From JAJPGZ01 sp038229295 (GTDB taxonomy: Bacteria > Verrucomicrobiota > Verrucomicrobiia > Chthoniobacterales > UBA10450), in assembly GCA_038229295.1 (NCBI GenBank), contig JBBROO010000002.1, positions 62,001 through 126,000 of the forward strand: a stretch of DNA of 64,000 nt, in the 5' to 3' direction. The notes below the pieces were generated by a model. It was not told the DNA's origin. It saw only the letters and a program-made list of their open reading frames with translations, and did not search any database. The position numbers and the translations under genes were made by a program. Below, in pieces: positions 52,565 through 60,104 of this stretch (position 1 is the first letter of the stretch; each line of letters opens with the position of its first letter).

Positions 52565-52891
52565 TCAGGGATGACTGTGAACTCGCTGCTGCTGTGTGTC
52601 GCGCTGCGCCTTCTTCACGGCTGCGCCCGCTGTGCCGACGACGGTGCCCACAACGAGAAGCATGAATACGACTCCGCACATGACAAGCGAGCAGAGGCTC
52701 GAAAGCAACAGCACGAGACCGCGGTGTAGCTGGTTCGTGCACATGGCCACGACTGCGCAGACGATCGCCACAGAGAAAAACACGAAGCCAAGGCCGAAGA
52801 TCCAAAACGTGAGGAAGCCAAGGACAACGCACACCCAGCCGGCTTTGGTGGCGGAGGACGCGGGGTTGCTGGCGATGGGAGGCGTGGTCAC
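52565..52891 (-). CDS. Cassette-encoded small membrane protein
   Basis: 108 aa from a GTG: three hydrophobic segments (WVCVVLGFLTFWIFGLGFVFF, VAIVCAVVAMC, LLSSLCSLVMCGVVFMLLVVG) and a basic, polar tail (KKAQRDTQQQRVHSHP). It resembles DUF4190-like small membrane proteins in outline only. Cassette 9 of the main array. Confidence 0.7.
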   Translation of the reverse strand: MTTPPIASNPASSATKAGWVCVVLGFLTFWIFGLGFVFFSVAIVCAVVAMCTNQLHRGLVLLLSSLCSLVMCGVVFMLLVVGTVVGTAGAAVKKAQRDTQQQRVHSHP

Positions 52892-52938
52892 CCTTAGTGC
52901 TGGAGCAGATGCTATTCCACTTGACGCGCATGCTTACC

Positions 52939-53061
52939 GCCTAACGAGAACAAGATCAGCCACCGCTGGCGAGGGCGTGCGTGGAGGCGGGGGAAGAGGT
53001 TTGAGTCATGGAAAACTTGAGCGTACTCCGGCCAGCGGTTGGCTGCATCGCATGGTTAGGT
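52939..53061 (-). other. attC site 8
   Basis: Outer cores GCCTAAC (52939-52945) and GTTAGGT (53055-53061), inner arms AGATCAGCCACCGCTGG against CCAGCGGTTGGCTGCAT. 123 bp. Confidence 0.93.
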
Positions 53062-53079
53062 CCTATTGGCGCGGGGCAT

Positions 53080-53922
53080 TCAGTGACCGTAGAACGATGT
53101 AATCATCCGAAGCGCATCGTCGATAAAATCGTCGCTCAGAGATTCGCCGGTAGATGGGATAGTATCGAAGTAGTGACGACAGTATCGCGCCAACGTGAAT
53201 GGAGGCGTAATCATCGGCAATGACAGGCCAGCTTGGGAGAAGTGGCCTGAATGTAGTTCATTTAGCCTTCGGACTGCAGTCGCCTCATCTACGCAAGTGT
53301 CGCGAATCTGAAAAAACTGCTCAACGATGTACAGAATCGCAAACTCAGATGTCTGCTTCAACATTTCGACGGGTAAATCATCCCGAAGCTGTTCTAAACT
53401 TGGAGCGGCTATGCCCGCCACTGGTTCACTGGAAAGGCGGTGGCGGATGAGGCTTCGAACAAGATCGTGCCGCTGATCGTTCGGCGCTGGTATTGGTTTG
53501 CGGGTAGGAGGTGATGCCGCCGCCCGCGCCGAAGGCGCGGGCTTGTAGAGCTTGTACAATGTGTCCTCGAAGCTTTTCATTAACGGGGCGACCACTAACC
53601 CCTCCTTCGTCCACGTGATCGCCTGTATTCGAGCGGCGAGCTGAGCGGTTCCAAGAAGAGGGATATACCGCGGATCTTTGAAGAAGTTTAGCGTAGCGGA
53701 TAGCGCGAGGTCGTGTGTCGAATACGGAATTGGGGTGGCCGCGAGCGCAAGCACGTTCTCTCGCACCGCTTCTCGGTCTAGAAGACCGAGAAGCAACTTG
53801 TCACAGGCCAGCCCGACGGCCTCCTCAATATTCGCACGCTTGGGTGGCGGTGGGTTGCCATACACGGCAAAGATGAACGCGTCGAGGGCCGTTTGGGGCT
53901 TCTTCTTACCGAATCCGAACAT
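53080..53922 (-). CDS. Cassette-encoded protein of unknown function
   Basis: 280 aa, soluble, no signal peptide. Starts MFGFGKKKPQTALDAFIFAVYGNPPPPKRANIEEAVGLA; the middle is an Ala/Pro-rich linker (about 150-170), and the C-terminal half is helical (EMLKQTSEFAILYIVEQFFQIRDTCVDEATAVRRLNEL). The two halves may be separate domains. I recognise no family. The largest single-gene cassette of the array. Confidence 0.75.
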   Translation of the reverse strand: MFGFGKKKPQTALDAFIFAVYGNPPPPKRANIEEAVGLACDKLLLGLLDREAVRENVLALAATPIPYSTHDLALSATLNFFKDPRYIPLLGTAQLAARIQAITWTKEGLVVAPLMKSFEDTLYKLYKPAPSARAAASPPTRKPIPAPNDQRHDLVRSLIRHRLSSEPVAGIAAPSLEQLRDDLPVEMLKQTSEFAILYIVEQFFQIRDTCVDEATAVRRLNELHSGHFSQAGLSLPMITPPFTLARYCRHYFDTIPSTGESLSDDFIDDALRMITSFYGH

Positions 53923-53941
53923 GGCGTGGCGAATAGTTGAG

Positions 53942-54069
53942 ACCTAACGAGAACAAGCTCAGCCACGGCTCAGGGAAACGCAAGTGGCAGCTCGGGCAAA
54001 CACACTAGTTAGGCTGGACATGGAGAGAACGACGCCGTCTGAGCCGTTGGCTGCAGCGCCTGGTTAGGC
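53942..54069 (-). other. attC site 7
   Basis: Outer cores ACCTAAC (53942-53948) and GTTAGGC (54063-54069), inner arms CTCAGCCACGGCTCAG against CTGAGCCGTTGGCTGCAG. 128 bp, closely similar to site 6 along its whole length. Confidence 0.92.
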
Positions 54070-54080
54070 CCAGGGCGTTC

Positions 54081-54701
54081 TTACTGGTTGAGGATACATA
54101 CTGGAAGTCCTTCGGATCCACTACCTGCGGACATAATGCTGCTTCTCATGGTATGTCCGTTAAGGCCTTTGATGTCGACATCGACGGTGTTGTGTACGCC
54201 GACGGGTAAAACCACCTGACCGCCAACGCGGCTCAGTGAATCATTGCCTATCGTCGCTAAGTTCACGTCGAGTGGCTGGCTGATACCGACAATGCGGACG
54301 CTGAGTGTTGTCGGTATTTTGTCCGGCGGATTTTGGACTTCGACGGCAATAGGTTTCGGTGTGAGCGCGCGCACGACCTGAAACACCAGACACGCCGCTA
54401 TAATCGTCAGAATAACATTTGCGTAGTTCAGGGACGGTGACCGGGCAGTCCTCTCAACACGCCTCGGCGCAGTTAGTGAAGCCGACGCCTGCGGTTGCTC
54501 TGACGTGGCTGATGGCTGCACGGCTGCAGGATCGGTGTCCCAAAGGAATCTTGATAACGACTGCCAGTCTTCGGAGCCTTCGCGACAAATTTGGGTGTCT
54601 AGGTTGAGGAGTTTGTCGTCGATGAGCTTTTTGAGCTCATCCCGAGAAACGGGTCCGACAACTTCGCCAGCGCTGTTTGTGTAGTAGTAGTTGTTGTTCA
54701 T
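54081..54701 (-). CDS. Cassette-encoded GYF_2 (DUF4339) membrane protein
   Basis: 206 aa from the ATG at 54701; a longer frame starting inside the attC (MAELELVRP...) is read-through of the site and rejected. Residues 1-50 are a GYF_2 domain (YYYTNSAGEVVGPVSRDELKKLIDDKLL ... WQSL), then a Ser/Thr linker, one membrane helix (YANVILTIIAACLVFQVVRAL) and a beta-rich outer domain. GYF_2 modules are thought to mediate protein-protein contacts. Cassette 7. Confidence 0.82.
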   Translation of the reverse strand: MNNNYYYTNSAGEVVGPVSRDELKKLIDDKLLNLDTQICREGSEDWQSLSRFLWDTDPAAVQPSATSEQPQASASLTAPRRVERTARSPSLNYANVILTIIAACLVFQVVRALTPKPIAVEVQNPPDKIPTTLSVRIVGISQPLDVNLATIGNDSLSRVGGQVVLPVGVHNTVDVDIKGLNGHTMRSSIMSAGSGSEGLPVCILNQ

Positions 54702-54724
54702 ATGGTGAAGGACGAGCGAGAAAG

Positions 54725-54852
54725 GCCTAACGAGCTCAAGCTCAGCCACGGCTCAGGGGAACGCAAGTGGCTACTCTTGCAAGTACGCTAACTACGCTGG
54801 ACATTGAAAAAACGACGCCGTCTGAGCCGTTGGCTGCAGCGCCTGGTTAGGC
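54725..54852 (-). other. attC site 6
   Basis: Outer cores GCCTAAC (54725-54731) and GTTAGGC (54846-54852), inner arms CTCAGCCACGGCTCAG against CTGAGCCGTTGGCTGCAG. 128 bp. Confidence 0.92.
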
Positions 54853-54854
54853 GA

Positions 54855-55385
54855 CTATGGGGCATCTTTGTAAGCTGGCTCCAAATGCCGAAATCCCGTA
54901 ATTACCGGGTCAATGGCAGCCATAAGCGTGTAAATTGGTCTTTTTTCATCCATGTGCGTTGAATCCGCTTGGTCGGCAAGGGTGCCGACAGGCGTAAGAA
55001 CGTAAACTTTGCTGTGCCCCGGCAGAGGAACGGAGAAATCGCCGGCTTTGTTCATTTTTGGGATTTGTGCAGTGGCCGTGACTAACGCTTGTTTCGCAGC
55101 TTTTCTGATCTCTTCGGAGACCTTACCGCCGAGACGAAAACCTCCTTTGCTGTTATACAAACTGACGTCGCCATCTTTGAGCACGACAATGGTGATAATG
55201 CCTTGCGGCATCGCAATATCGGCAACGAGGCCAAAGGCTTCGTTCGCCTTCGCATCAATGTGCAGTTCGGCTGCTGTCGTGCTCAGCGCTTTCTGCCGAA
55301 ACGCAACGTAACCCTCGTCGGAGGGTTCCGCGCTGATAAGAGGCGTCATGATGAAGACGGCCAGAAATAAACAATAACGCGTCAC
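54855..55385 (-). CDS. Cassette-encoded exported protein of unknown function
   Basis: 176 aa from a GTG three bases from the attC. The signal peptide (MTRYCLFLAVFIMTPLISA) is clear. The mature part contains a roadblock-like alpha/beta pattern (GLVADIAMPQGIITIVVLKDGDVSLYNSKGGFRLGG, then KAAKQALVTATAQI), but I cannot assign a family with confidence. Cassette 6. Confidence 0.72.
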   Translation of the reverse strand: MTRYCLFLAVFIMTPLISAEPSDEGYVAFRQKALSTTAAELHIDAKANEAFGLVADIAMPQGIITIVVLKDGDVSLYNSKGGFRLGGKVSEEIRKAAKQALVTATAQIPKMNKAGDFSVPLPGHSKVYVLTPVGTLADQADSTHMDEKRPIYTLMAAIDPVITGFRHLEPAYKDAP

Positions 55386-55387
55386 AC

Positions 55388-55511
55388 GCCTAACGAGAAC
55401 AAGATCAGCGACGCCTACCGGGAGCGAGCGTCGATCGGAGGTGGAATGGTTTAGTCATGGAAAGTGTGAAGCGAACAGCAGGTAGGCGTTCGCTGCATCG
55501 CCTGGTTAGGT
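55388..55511 (-). other. attC site 5
   Basis: Outer cores GCCTAAC (55388-55394) and GTTAGGT (55505-55511), inner arms AGCGACGCCTACC against GGTAGGCGTTCGCT. 124 bp; nearly identical to site 4, including the variable loop. Confidence 0.93.
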
Positions 55512-55519
55512 CTCTTCGG

Positions 55520-56080
55520 TCAATAAAACTCATCCTTCGGAATCTCTACCTTTGCGAGGGTGACGAGAACGCGACAGCAATCGAAATAAGCGCCGCTGCG
55601 CGGGGTCCAACGATCGACGACATGATACTTATCGTTTGCGCGCCCCTCGAGTATCCACTGTGAGCCGTCGAACCCTAGTTCTTCGTTCGGCTCTTTCGTC
55701 GGCGTCTGCCAGAACTGCGCTTTTGCAACCGAGCCGCGAAAGCGCTTCCAATCTTCGGAGCTCACTTTCAGCGTCGTATCAGACTCGATTTGGCCTGGCT
55801 CGTAGCCGCCAGCGCCACTCAGGCGGACGACGCGCATTTGGGCGGCGGACGCATCGGCCCAAATGCGAATAGCGATGGGTTTATGGAATGTGCGCAGCCA
55901 CAGGAAACGATACTCCTCTCGTGTGGCGTTGGCCCGTGGTGTGAAAAGCGAGGGCTCCTTCATGGCCACGAGGTGCGGAGAAGCCCACGACGAAACATCA
56001 GAAGGGTAGTATCGCGTGTCCGCTGCGCGCGATGTATTGGCGAAGCACAGCGCGATGAGCAAGAGGGCGAGCGCCTTCAT
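55520..56080 (-). CDS. Cassette-encoded exported protein of unknown function
   Basis: 186 aa with a signal peptide (MKALALLLIALCFANTSRA). The mature domain is beta-rich with several Trp/Arg (EEYRFLWLRTFHKPIAIRIW, GGYEPGQIESDTTLKVSSEDW) and ends with a strand around YHVVDRWTPRSGAYFDCCRVLVTLA. The Cys pair could form a disulfide. Not assigned to a family. Cassette 5. Confidence 0.75.
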   Translation of the reverse strand: MKALALLLIALCFANTSRAADTRYYPSDVSSWASPHLVAMKEPSLFTPRANATREEYRFLWLRTFHKPIAIRIWADASAAQMRVVRLSGAGGYEPGQIESDTTLKVSSEDWKRFRGSVAKAQFWQTPTKEPNEELGFDGSQWILEGRANDKYHVVDRWTPRSGAYFDCCRVLVTLAKVEIPKDEFY

Positions 56081-56082
56081 AG

Positions 56083-56206
56083 ACCTAACGAGAACAAGAT
56101 CAGCGACGCCTACCGGGAGCGAGCGTTGACCGGAGGTGGAATGGTTTAGTCATAGAAAGTGTGGGGCGAACAGCGGGTAGGCGTTCGCTGCATCGCCTGG
56201 TTAGAT
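56083..56206 (-). other. attC site 4
   Basis: Outer cores ACCTAAC (56083-56089) and GTTAGAT (56200-56206), inner arms AGCGACGCCTACC against GGTAGGCGTTCGCT. 124 bp. Confidence 0.92.
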
Positions 56207-56219
56207 TTCGTTGGGCAAA

Positions 56220-56522
56220 CTACGCACGCAGCGAATACAAAAGATAAATGAACAGAAACAGCATCGCAACATAGCTAAGCACACGCAGCGAAACGAAAAT
56301 ACGGCGACGCCAGCGAAATTGCTCTGTTAGGTGGCTGAAGAGAATCGCTAGAATGAGAAGCAAGGTACTGTATCGCGTGTATGGGAAGGAACGTGGCATC
56401 GAGCAAACCAGCCAAACCGCAAACGCGAGCAGAATGAGCAGAAGCGTCAAGATGACGTAGCGCCCTCCCGGAGGCGGTCCTGTCGGCTCCGAGAAGAGTG
56501 TCTTTCGAATGAACGCGTTCAT
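56220..56522 (-). CDS. Cassette-encoded small membrane protein
   Basis: 100 aa from the ATG at 56522: three membrane helices (YVILTLLLILLAFAVWLVC, YSTLLLILAILFSHL, LSYVAMLFLFIYLLYSL) separated by short basic loops (RWRRR). No family recognised. The frame extends six codons into the attC, which I do not count. Cassette 4. Confidence 0.7.
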   Translation of the reverse strand: MNAFIRKTLFSEPTGPPPGGRYVILTLLLILLAFAVWLVCSMPRSFPYTRYSTLLLILAILFSHLTEQFRWRRRIFVSLRVLSYVAMLFLFIYLLYSLRA

Positions 56523-56525
56523 GTA

Positions 56526-56650
56526 ATCTAACGAGAACAAGATCAGCTACGCCTGCCGGGAGCGAGCGTGGCGCGCAGATAAAAGGTTATAGCTACCATT
56601 GAAAGTGGATCGTACGACGGGCAGGCGTTAGCTGCATCGCTTGGTTAGGT
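56526..56650 (-). other. attC site 3
   Basis: Outer cores ATCTAAC (56526-56532) and GTTAGGT (56644-56650), inner arms AGCTACGCCTGCC against GGCAGGCGTTAGCT. 125 bp. Confidence 0.9.
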
Positions 56651-57076
56651 GTTGGCGTGGCATAACAGTGAAAATGTGGAAGCAAGAACTTCTGCATCGG
56701 TGCGCGCACGACTCGTCCGAGTGTCTCCACGTGCGCCATGCCGGTCAAGCTAGGTCTCGCCCCAAGCTGAGAGCGCGCTTTCGCCAGCGTGCGCCTCCAA
56801 CTCATCCTCGATGTGGCCGACAGTGCGGAAGTCCGTATCACTCCGCCGCGCCGCCGCCGGTGGCGTGGCCAACACCCCGCGCCGAGAGAGGACTCCGCCG
56901 CACGCGCGTCCGAGCTAGAGAAAACGTGACCAGCAATTCCACAGCGCCGCTCGTACGAGGCGCGTCCTCCTCTGAGAGATGTGGCCTCGCCTGAATGCTT
57001 TCGAGTAGCCGAGTGACCATCGCCACGGTCCGTCGAACTATGACCAGCTTCCATCACGACGTGAGATGCAGAAGTC
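56651..57076 (-). pseudogene. Cassette without a convincing intact gene
   Basis: No reading frame here looks like a normal protein. On minus, protein-like pieces occur in different frames: a start at about 57026 reading MVTRLLESIQARPHLSEEDAPRTSG, and a later piece in another frame reading DFRTVGHIEDELEAH before a TAG near 56752. That fits a frameshifted gene. A longer minus frame through both attC sites has an Arg/Ser-rich composition typical of a spurious frame. A non-coding cassette cannot be excluded. Confidence 0.4.
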
Positions 57077-57199
57077 ACCTAACGAGACACAAGATCAGCG
57101 ACCGCTGGCGAGAGCGAGCGTGGCTGCAGGTTGAGTGTGGAAGTCATCGGAAGCTAGAACGCGGAGCGGCCAGCGGTTCGCTGCATCGCCTGGTTAGGC
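57077..57199 (-). other. attC site 2
   Basis: Outer cores ACCTAAC (57077-57083) and GTTAGGC (57193-57199), inner arms AGATCAGCGACCGCTGG against CCAGCGGTTCGCTGCAT. 123 bp. Confidence 0.92.
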
Positions 57200-57224
57200 G
57201 TTTGGGCGTGCAAAGAATAATAGG

Positions 57225-57527
57225 CTATTTTCCATAGATCACGGCGGCCCTACCATCCATGTGAACGTCGACGTCTATCCAAGCGCCCTTCGCTCGCCGA
57301 GAGCCTTGCAACTCCCATCTGATACGCCAGAAATCACCGTGCTGACCAGTCGCATCGCGCCGAAGATGCGCTGATGTGATCTCAGCGTCCGCAAAGTCGA
57401 CGACGTGCTCCCGAACGAAGCCTCGCGCAATACGGAGTGCACCATCGACGGCAAGAACCGGCGCTGCATAACTTAAGCTACTCAGCAACCACAGGGAGAA
57501 TAAGAGCGTGGTTCTGAGCACGGTCAT
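57225..57527 (-). CDS. Cassette-encoded small exported protein
   Basis: 100 aa from the ATG at 57527 (MTVLRTTLLFSLWLLSSLSYAA), which gives a good signal peptide; the longer frame beginning MADLVLVRRD is attC read-through. The mature part (VREHVVDFADAEITSAHL...FWRIRWELQG...WIDVDVHMDGRAAVIYGK) has the spacing of a PepSY-like domain, tentatively. Cassette 2. Confidence 0.7.
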   Translation of the reverse strand: MTVLRTTLLFSLWLLSSLSYAAPVLAVDGALRIARGFVREHVVDFADAEITSAHLRRDATGQHGDFWRIRWELQGSRRAKGAWIDVDVHMDGRAAVIYGK

Positions 57528-57532
57528 GTCAC

Positions 57533-57655
57533 GCCTAACGAGAACAAGATCAGCCACCGCTGGCGAGAGCGAGCGTGGCTTGCAATGGACGTGTTTTCAT
57601 GAAGTAAAGCGAGGCAGTACGCCGGCCAGCGGTTGGCTGCATCGCCTGGTTAGGC
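57533..57655 (-). other. attC site 1 (nearest the integrase)
   Basis: Outer cores GCCTAAC (57533-57539) and GTTAGGC (57649-57655), inner arms AGATCAGCCACCGCTGG against CCAGCGGTTGGCTGCAT. 123 bp. It closes a three-gene cassette. Confidence 0.93.
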
Positions 57656-57985
57656 CTCCGGCGGGATTTCACGATCGATAAGCTCTCTGATCCGTTGGAG
57701 CTCAGCCTCCAACTCAGCAGTGACATCCTTGCTAGCCTGCCACGGGTCTTTGGATAGATTTGCGTTGAGCTGGTCGCTAAGCGAGTAAATGGCATTCTCG
57801 CACACTTGCCGCTGGAACTCTGTCAGCATGTCGTCGATGAGATGAATCTGACCGGCGTCAAGCTGGTAAGTGAGGGTCACGCTGAATGGCGCGTTGTGCA
57901 GCTGAGCGTAACGTTCTACGAAGCGCTTAATCTCGGCCATCGCTGGTTCCCAGCGCTTCGGAATGGCGATCGTGGCCGTGTTCAT
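57650..57985 (-). CDS. Cassette-encoded soluble protein of unknown function
   Basis: 111 aa, no signal. Starts MNTATIAIPKRWEPAMAEIKRFVERYAQLHN, then a beta segment (APFSVTLTYQL) and long helices to the end (ELEAELQRIRELIDREIPPEA). The TAA stop is in the attC core. Third of three genes in the first cassette, nine bases after the SHOCT-protein gene. No family recognised. Confidence 0.7.
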   Translation of the reverse strand: MNTATIAIPKRWEPAMAEIKRFVERYAQLHNAPFSVTLTYQLDAGQIHLIDDMLTEFQRQVCENAIYSLSDQLNANLSKDPWQASKDVTAELEAELQRIRELIDREIPPEA

Positions 57986-57994
57986 GCGTCTGGG

Positions 57995-58762
57995 CTACAG
58001 ACCGAGGAGTGCACGTTTCTTCGCAGTGAATTCTTCCTCGGAGATAATTCCATCTGCTTTGAGAGCTGCGAGACTTCGCAGCTCGTTTTCCAGTGAAGGA
58101 GCCGCCGCAGTTCGCGGCGGCGGCGGCGGAACTGATGGTGGTGATACTTTCGTCGTGGCCTGCTCCTCGTACCGGTCCAACGAGCGCGCCACAGTAGTCG
58201 TAGTACGGTCACCGGGAGTGACGGATGGTGGAGGTGATGGTCGCGGTGCGCGGCCGAGTGGGTCGGGACCAAAGCGGTTGGGACCTCGCGTGCCCGGGAC
58301 GAAGCCGCACACAATGATCGTCGCCGCGTGCCCAAGGTATGGGATGGCATTTAATAGTATCCACCAGCCCGATGCATTGATGTCGTGCCAGCGTCTCACT
58401 TGCACAACCACACCTGCAATAATGACTGGCCACATCAGAACGTTGATGAGTGAGATGAAGATGATGGGATGTCTCTCTGTCCAGCCTTCAGGCTGGGCAA
58501 GCGTAAGCTGCATAACGAACAGTGCTACGGCGAACAACGCACCCATGAACGTCCAGAAGGTTTTTCTCGGCACACGACTGATTTTTCTTTTGCTGCGCAA
58601 GTAGATCAGCAAGACACCCGCAAAGCTCAGGACGGCTACTGCCAAAGCGCCGATTGCAAGCGGCGCTGGCAGTAGCCGGCCCATTCCGAACATTCCGACC
58701 AGCAAGCACGCCAATCCGACGTACGGGAGCCATTTGCGAACTGCGCGCGTGTTCATTCCCAT
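57995..58762 (-). CDS. Cassette-encoded DUF805-like membrane protein with SHOCT domain
   Basis: 255 aa. Four or so membrane helices, with the DUF805 pattern RRWHDINASGWWILLNAIPYLGH and the closing VPGTRGPNRFGPDP. After a Pro/Thr-rich linker, the last 32 residues are a SHOCT module (LENELRSLAALKADGIISEEEFTAKKRALL). SHOCT domains are short oligomerisation-type helices. Its ATG abuts the stop of the upstream small gene. First cassette of the array, so best placed for expression. Confidence 0.85.
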   Translation of the reverse strand: MGMNTRAVRKWLPYVGLACLLVGMFGMGRLLPAPLAIGALAVAVLSFAGVLLIYLRSKRKISRVPRKTFWTFMGALFAVALFVMQLTLAQPEGWTERHPIIFISLINVLMWPVIIAGVVVQVRRWHDINASGWWILLNAIPYLGHAATIIVCGFVPGTRGPNRFGPDPLGRAPRPSPPPSVTPGDRTTTTVARSLDRYEEQATTKVSPPSVPPPPPRTAAAPSLENELRSLAALKADGIISEEEFTAKKRALLGL

Positions 58763-58993
58763 CTAGAAGGATCGCAAAGTTGGATATGCTTTGTCGAGTT
58801 CGCCGGTGGTAATCGCTTCGGCCTTCCACGCGGCGAAGAGATTGCGAGCTTTGCATATACCGACATACCGCGAAAGGCTCGAATCGGCGTAAAACTCGAC
58901 GTCGTCCGTGAGCTCGAATTTGTGTGCGAGTCGCGGCGGAACCGCCGCGACTCGCTGCATCTTTCGGGATTCGATGTATTGCGCGATGTTCAT
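58763..58993 (-). CDS. Cassette-encoded small protein, first gene of the array
   Basis: 76 aa soluble protein (MNIAQYIESRKMQRVAAVPPRLAHKFELTDDVEFYADSSL). No family recognised. The start is ten bases from the attI junction, the expected place for the first gene after a Pc promoter. It is followed without gap by the DUF805/SHOCT gene, so this cassette carries a small operon. Confidence 0.65.
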   Translation of the reverse strand: MNIAQYIESRKMQRVAAVPPRLAHKFELTDDVEFYADSSLSRYVGICKARNLFAAWKAEAITTGELDKAYPTLRSF

Positions 58994-59003
58994 GCGGGTT
59001 TAG

Positions 59004-59070
59004 GCCTAACGAGAATTCGACCCAATCTTTGGACCTTTCAAGAGAAATGTCCATTTTTTGGGTCTAATCC
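59004..59070 (-). other. attI site next to intI (with likely Pc region)
   Basis: Junction GCCTAAC at 59004-59010, then, read on plus, GAGAATTCGACCCAA ... TTGGGTCTAATCC, an imperfect hairpin with a second inner stem (TGGAC/GTCCA). It lies between the first cassette and intI, where attI and the cassette promoter are expected. The right boundary is not sharply defined. Confidence 0.7.
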
Positions 59071-59108
59071 GGCTTGAGTTTGGTGAAGGAAAACAGAAGA
59101 TCGTCGCC

Positions 59109-60095
59109 ATGGACACGATGGTAGCGAGCGGTCGGCCCGCCGACAAACCGAAACTGCTCGAGCAAGTGCGCGATGTTATTCGCCGAAAGCATTACAGCAT
59201 TCGCACCGAGCAAGCCTACGTTGATTGGATCAAGCGCTTCATCCTTTATCACAACAAACGGCACCCGGCCGAGATGGCGGAAGAAGAGGTCGCGCAATTT
59301 CTCACTCATCTCGCGCGCAACCGCAATGTCGCGGCCTCAACTCAAAATCAAGCCCTGAGCGCGTTGTTGTTTCTTTATAAGCAGGTCCTGAAACATGAAA
59401 TCGGCTGGCTCGCGAAAGTGGAGCGCGCGAAAAAGGCGCCGAAGATTCCGGTGGTTCTTTCGCGCGCAGAAGTGAAACGCGTTTTCGCGCAGCTCCACGG
59501 CATGCCCAAGCTGATGGCGGGACTACTTTACGGCAGTGGTCTGCGCTTAATGGAGTGTGTGCGGCTGCGAATCAAGGACCTCGATTTCGAGCTGGCGCAG
59601 ATCACGGTGCGCGATGCGAAAGGCGGTAAGGACCGGATCACGATGTTGCCCGTGAATTTGGCCGAGCCGTTGCGACGACATTTGCTGCGCGTGAAGGCGC
59701 AGCACGAGCAGGACCTCGAAGACGGATTCGGGAGCGTGCATCTCCCATTTGCCTTGAGCCGAAAATTTCCGAAGGCGGCGTGGCAATGGCCGTGGCAATA
59801 TGTTTTTCCTTCGTCCCGTATTTCGATCGATCCGCGAACGGGGAAGAAGCAACGTCATCACGTGGCCGAAGGAATTTTACAGAACGCGCTGAAGCAAGCG
59901 GTCGAGGCCGCTGCCATGGTGAAACGGGCGAACTGTCATAGCCTCCGCCACTCCTTCGCCACGCACCTGCTCGGAAAAGGTTACGATATTCGCACCGTGC
60001 AAGAGTTGTTAGGGCACAAAGACGTGAGCACAACCATGATCTACACTCACGTGCTTAACCGACCCGGCGTTGGTGTGAAAAGCCCGCTCGATTAG
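59109..60095 (+). CDS. intI: Integron integrase IntI
   Basis: 328 aa from the ATG at 59109; a longer frame opens at a TTG inside the attI region. Tyrosine recombinase with all catalytic residues visible: Arg in YGSGLRLMECVRLRIKD, Lys in KGGKDR, HSLRHSFATHLL (His-x-x-Arg), the HKDVSTTMIYTH His and the nucleophile Tyr. The extra IntI-specific helix region is present between the Lys and the HxxR box (LPFALSRKFPKAAWQWPWQYVFPSS ... RHH read in order), which separates IntI from XerC/D. It is divergent from the cassette genes, as in other integrons, and looks functional. Confidence 0.96.
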   Translation: MDTMVASGRPADKPKLLEQVRDVIRRKHYSIRTEQAYVDWIKRFILYHNKRHPAEMAEEEVAQFLTHLARNRNVAASTQNQALSALLFLYKQVLKHEIGWLAKVERAKKAPKIPVVLSRAEVKRVFAQLHGMPKLMAGLLYGSGLRLMECVRLRIKDLDFELAQITVRDAKGGKDRITMLPVNLAEPLRRHLLRVKAQHEQDLEDGFGSVHLPFALSRKFPKAAWQWPWQYVFPSSRISIDPRTGKKQRHHVAEGILQNALKQAVEAAAMVKRANCHSLRHSFATHLLGKGYDIRTVQELLGHKDVSTTMIYTHVLNRPGVGVKSPLD

Positions 60096-60104
60096 CCGCC
60101 AGCG

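Noticed and set aside
56593..57078. A 161-codon minus frame running through cassette 3 into attC 3, ending NQAMQLTPARR
   Set aside because: Its end is attC read-through (the same NQAxxLT peptide appears at several attC sites) and its body is Arg/Ser-rich without any pattern.
57528..57557. N-terminal extension MADLVLVRRD of the cassette-2 protein, and similar MAELVLV/MAELELV starts on other cassettes
   Set aside because: These residues are translation of the attC arm and core (ending CTCGTTAGG); a better start with a signal peptide or domain lies just after.
59058..59108. Upstream TTG start for IntI adding 17 residues
   Set aside because: It would put the start inside the attI hairpin; the ATG at 59109 gives a normal IntI length.
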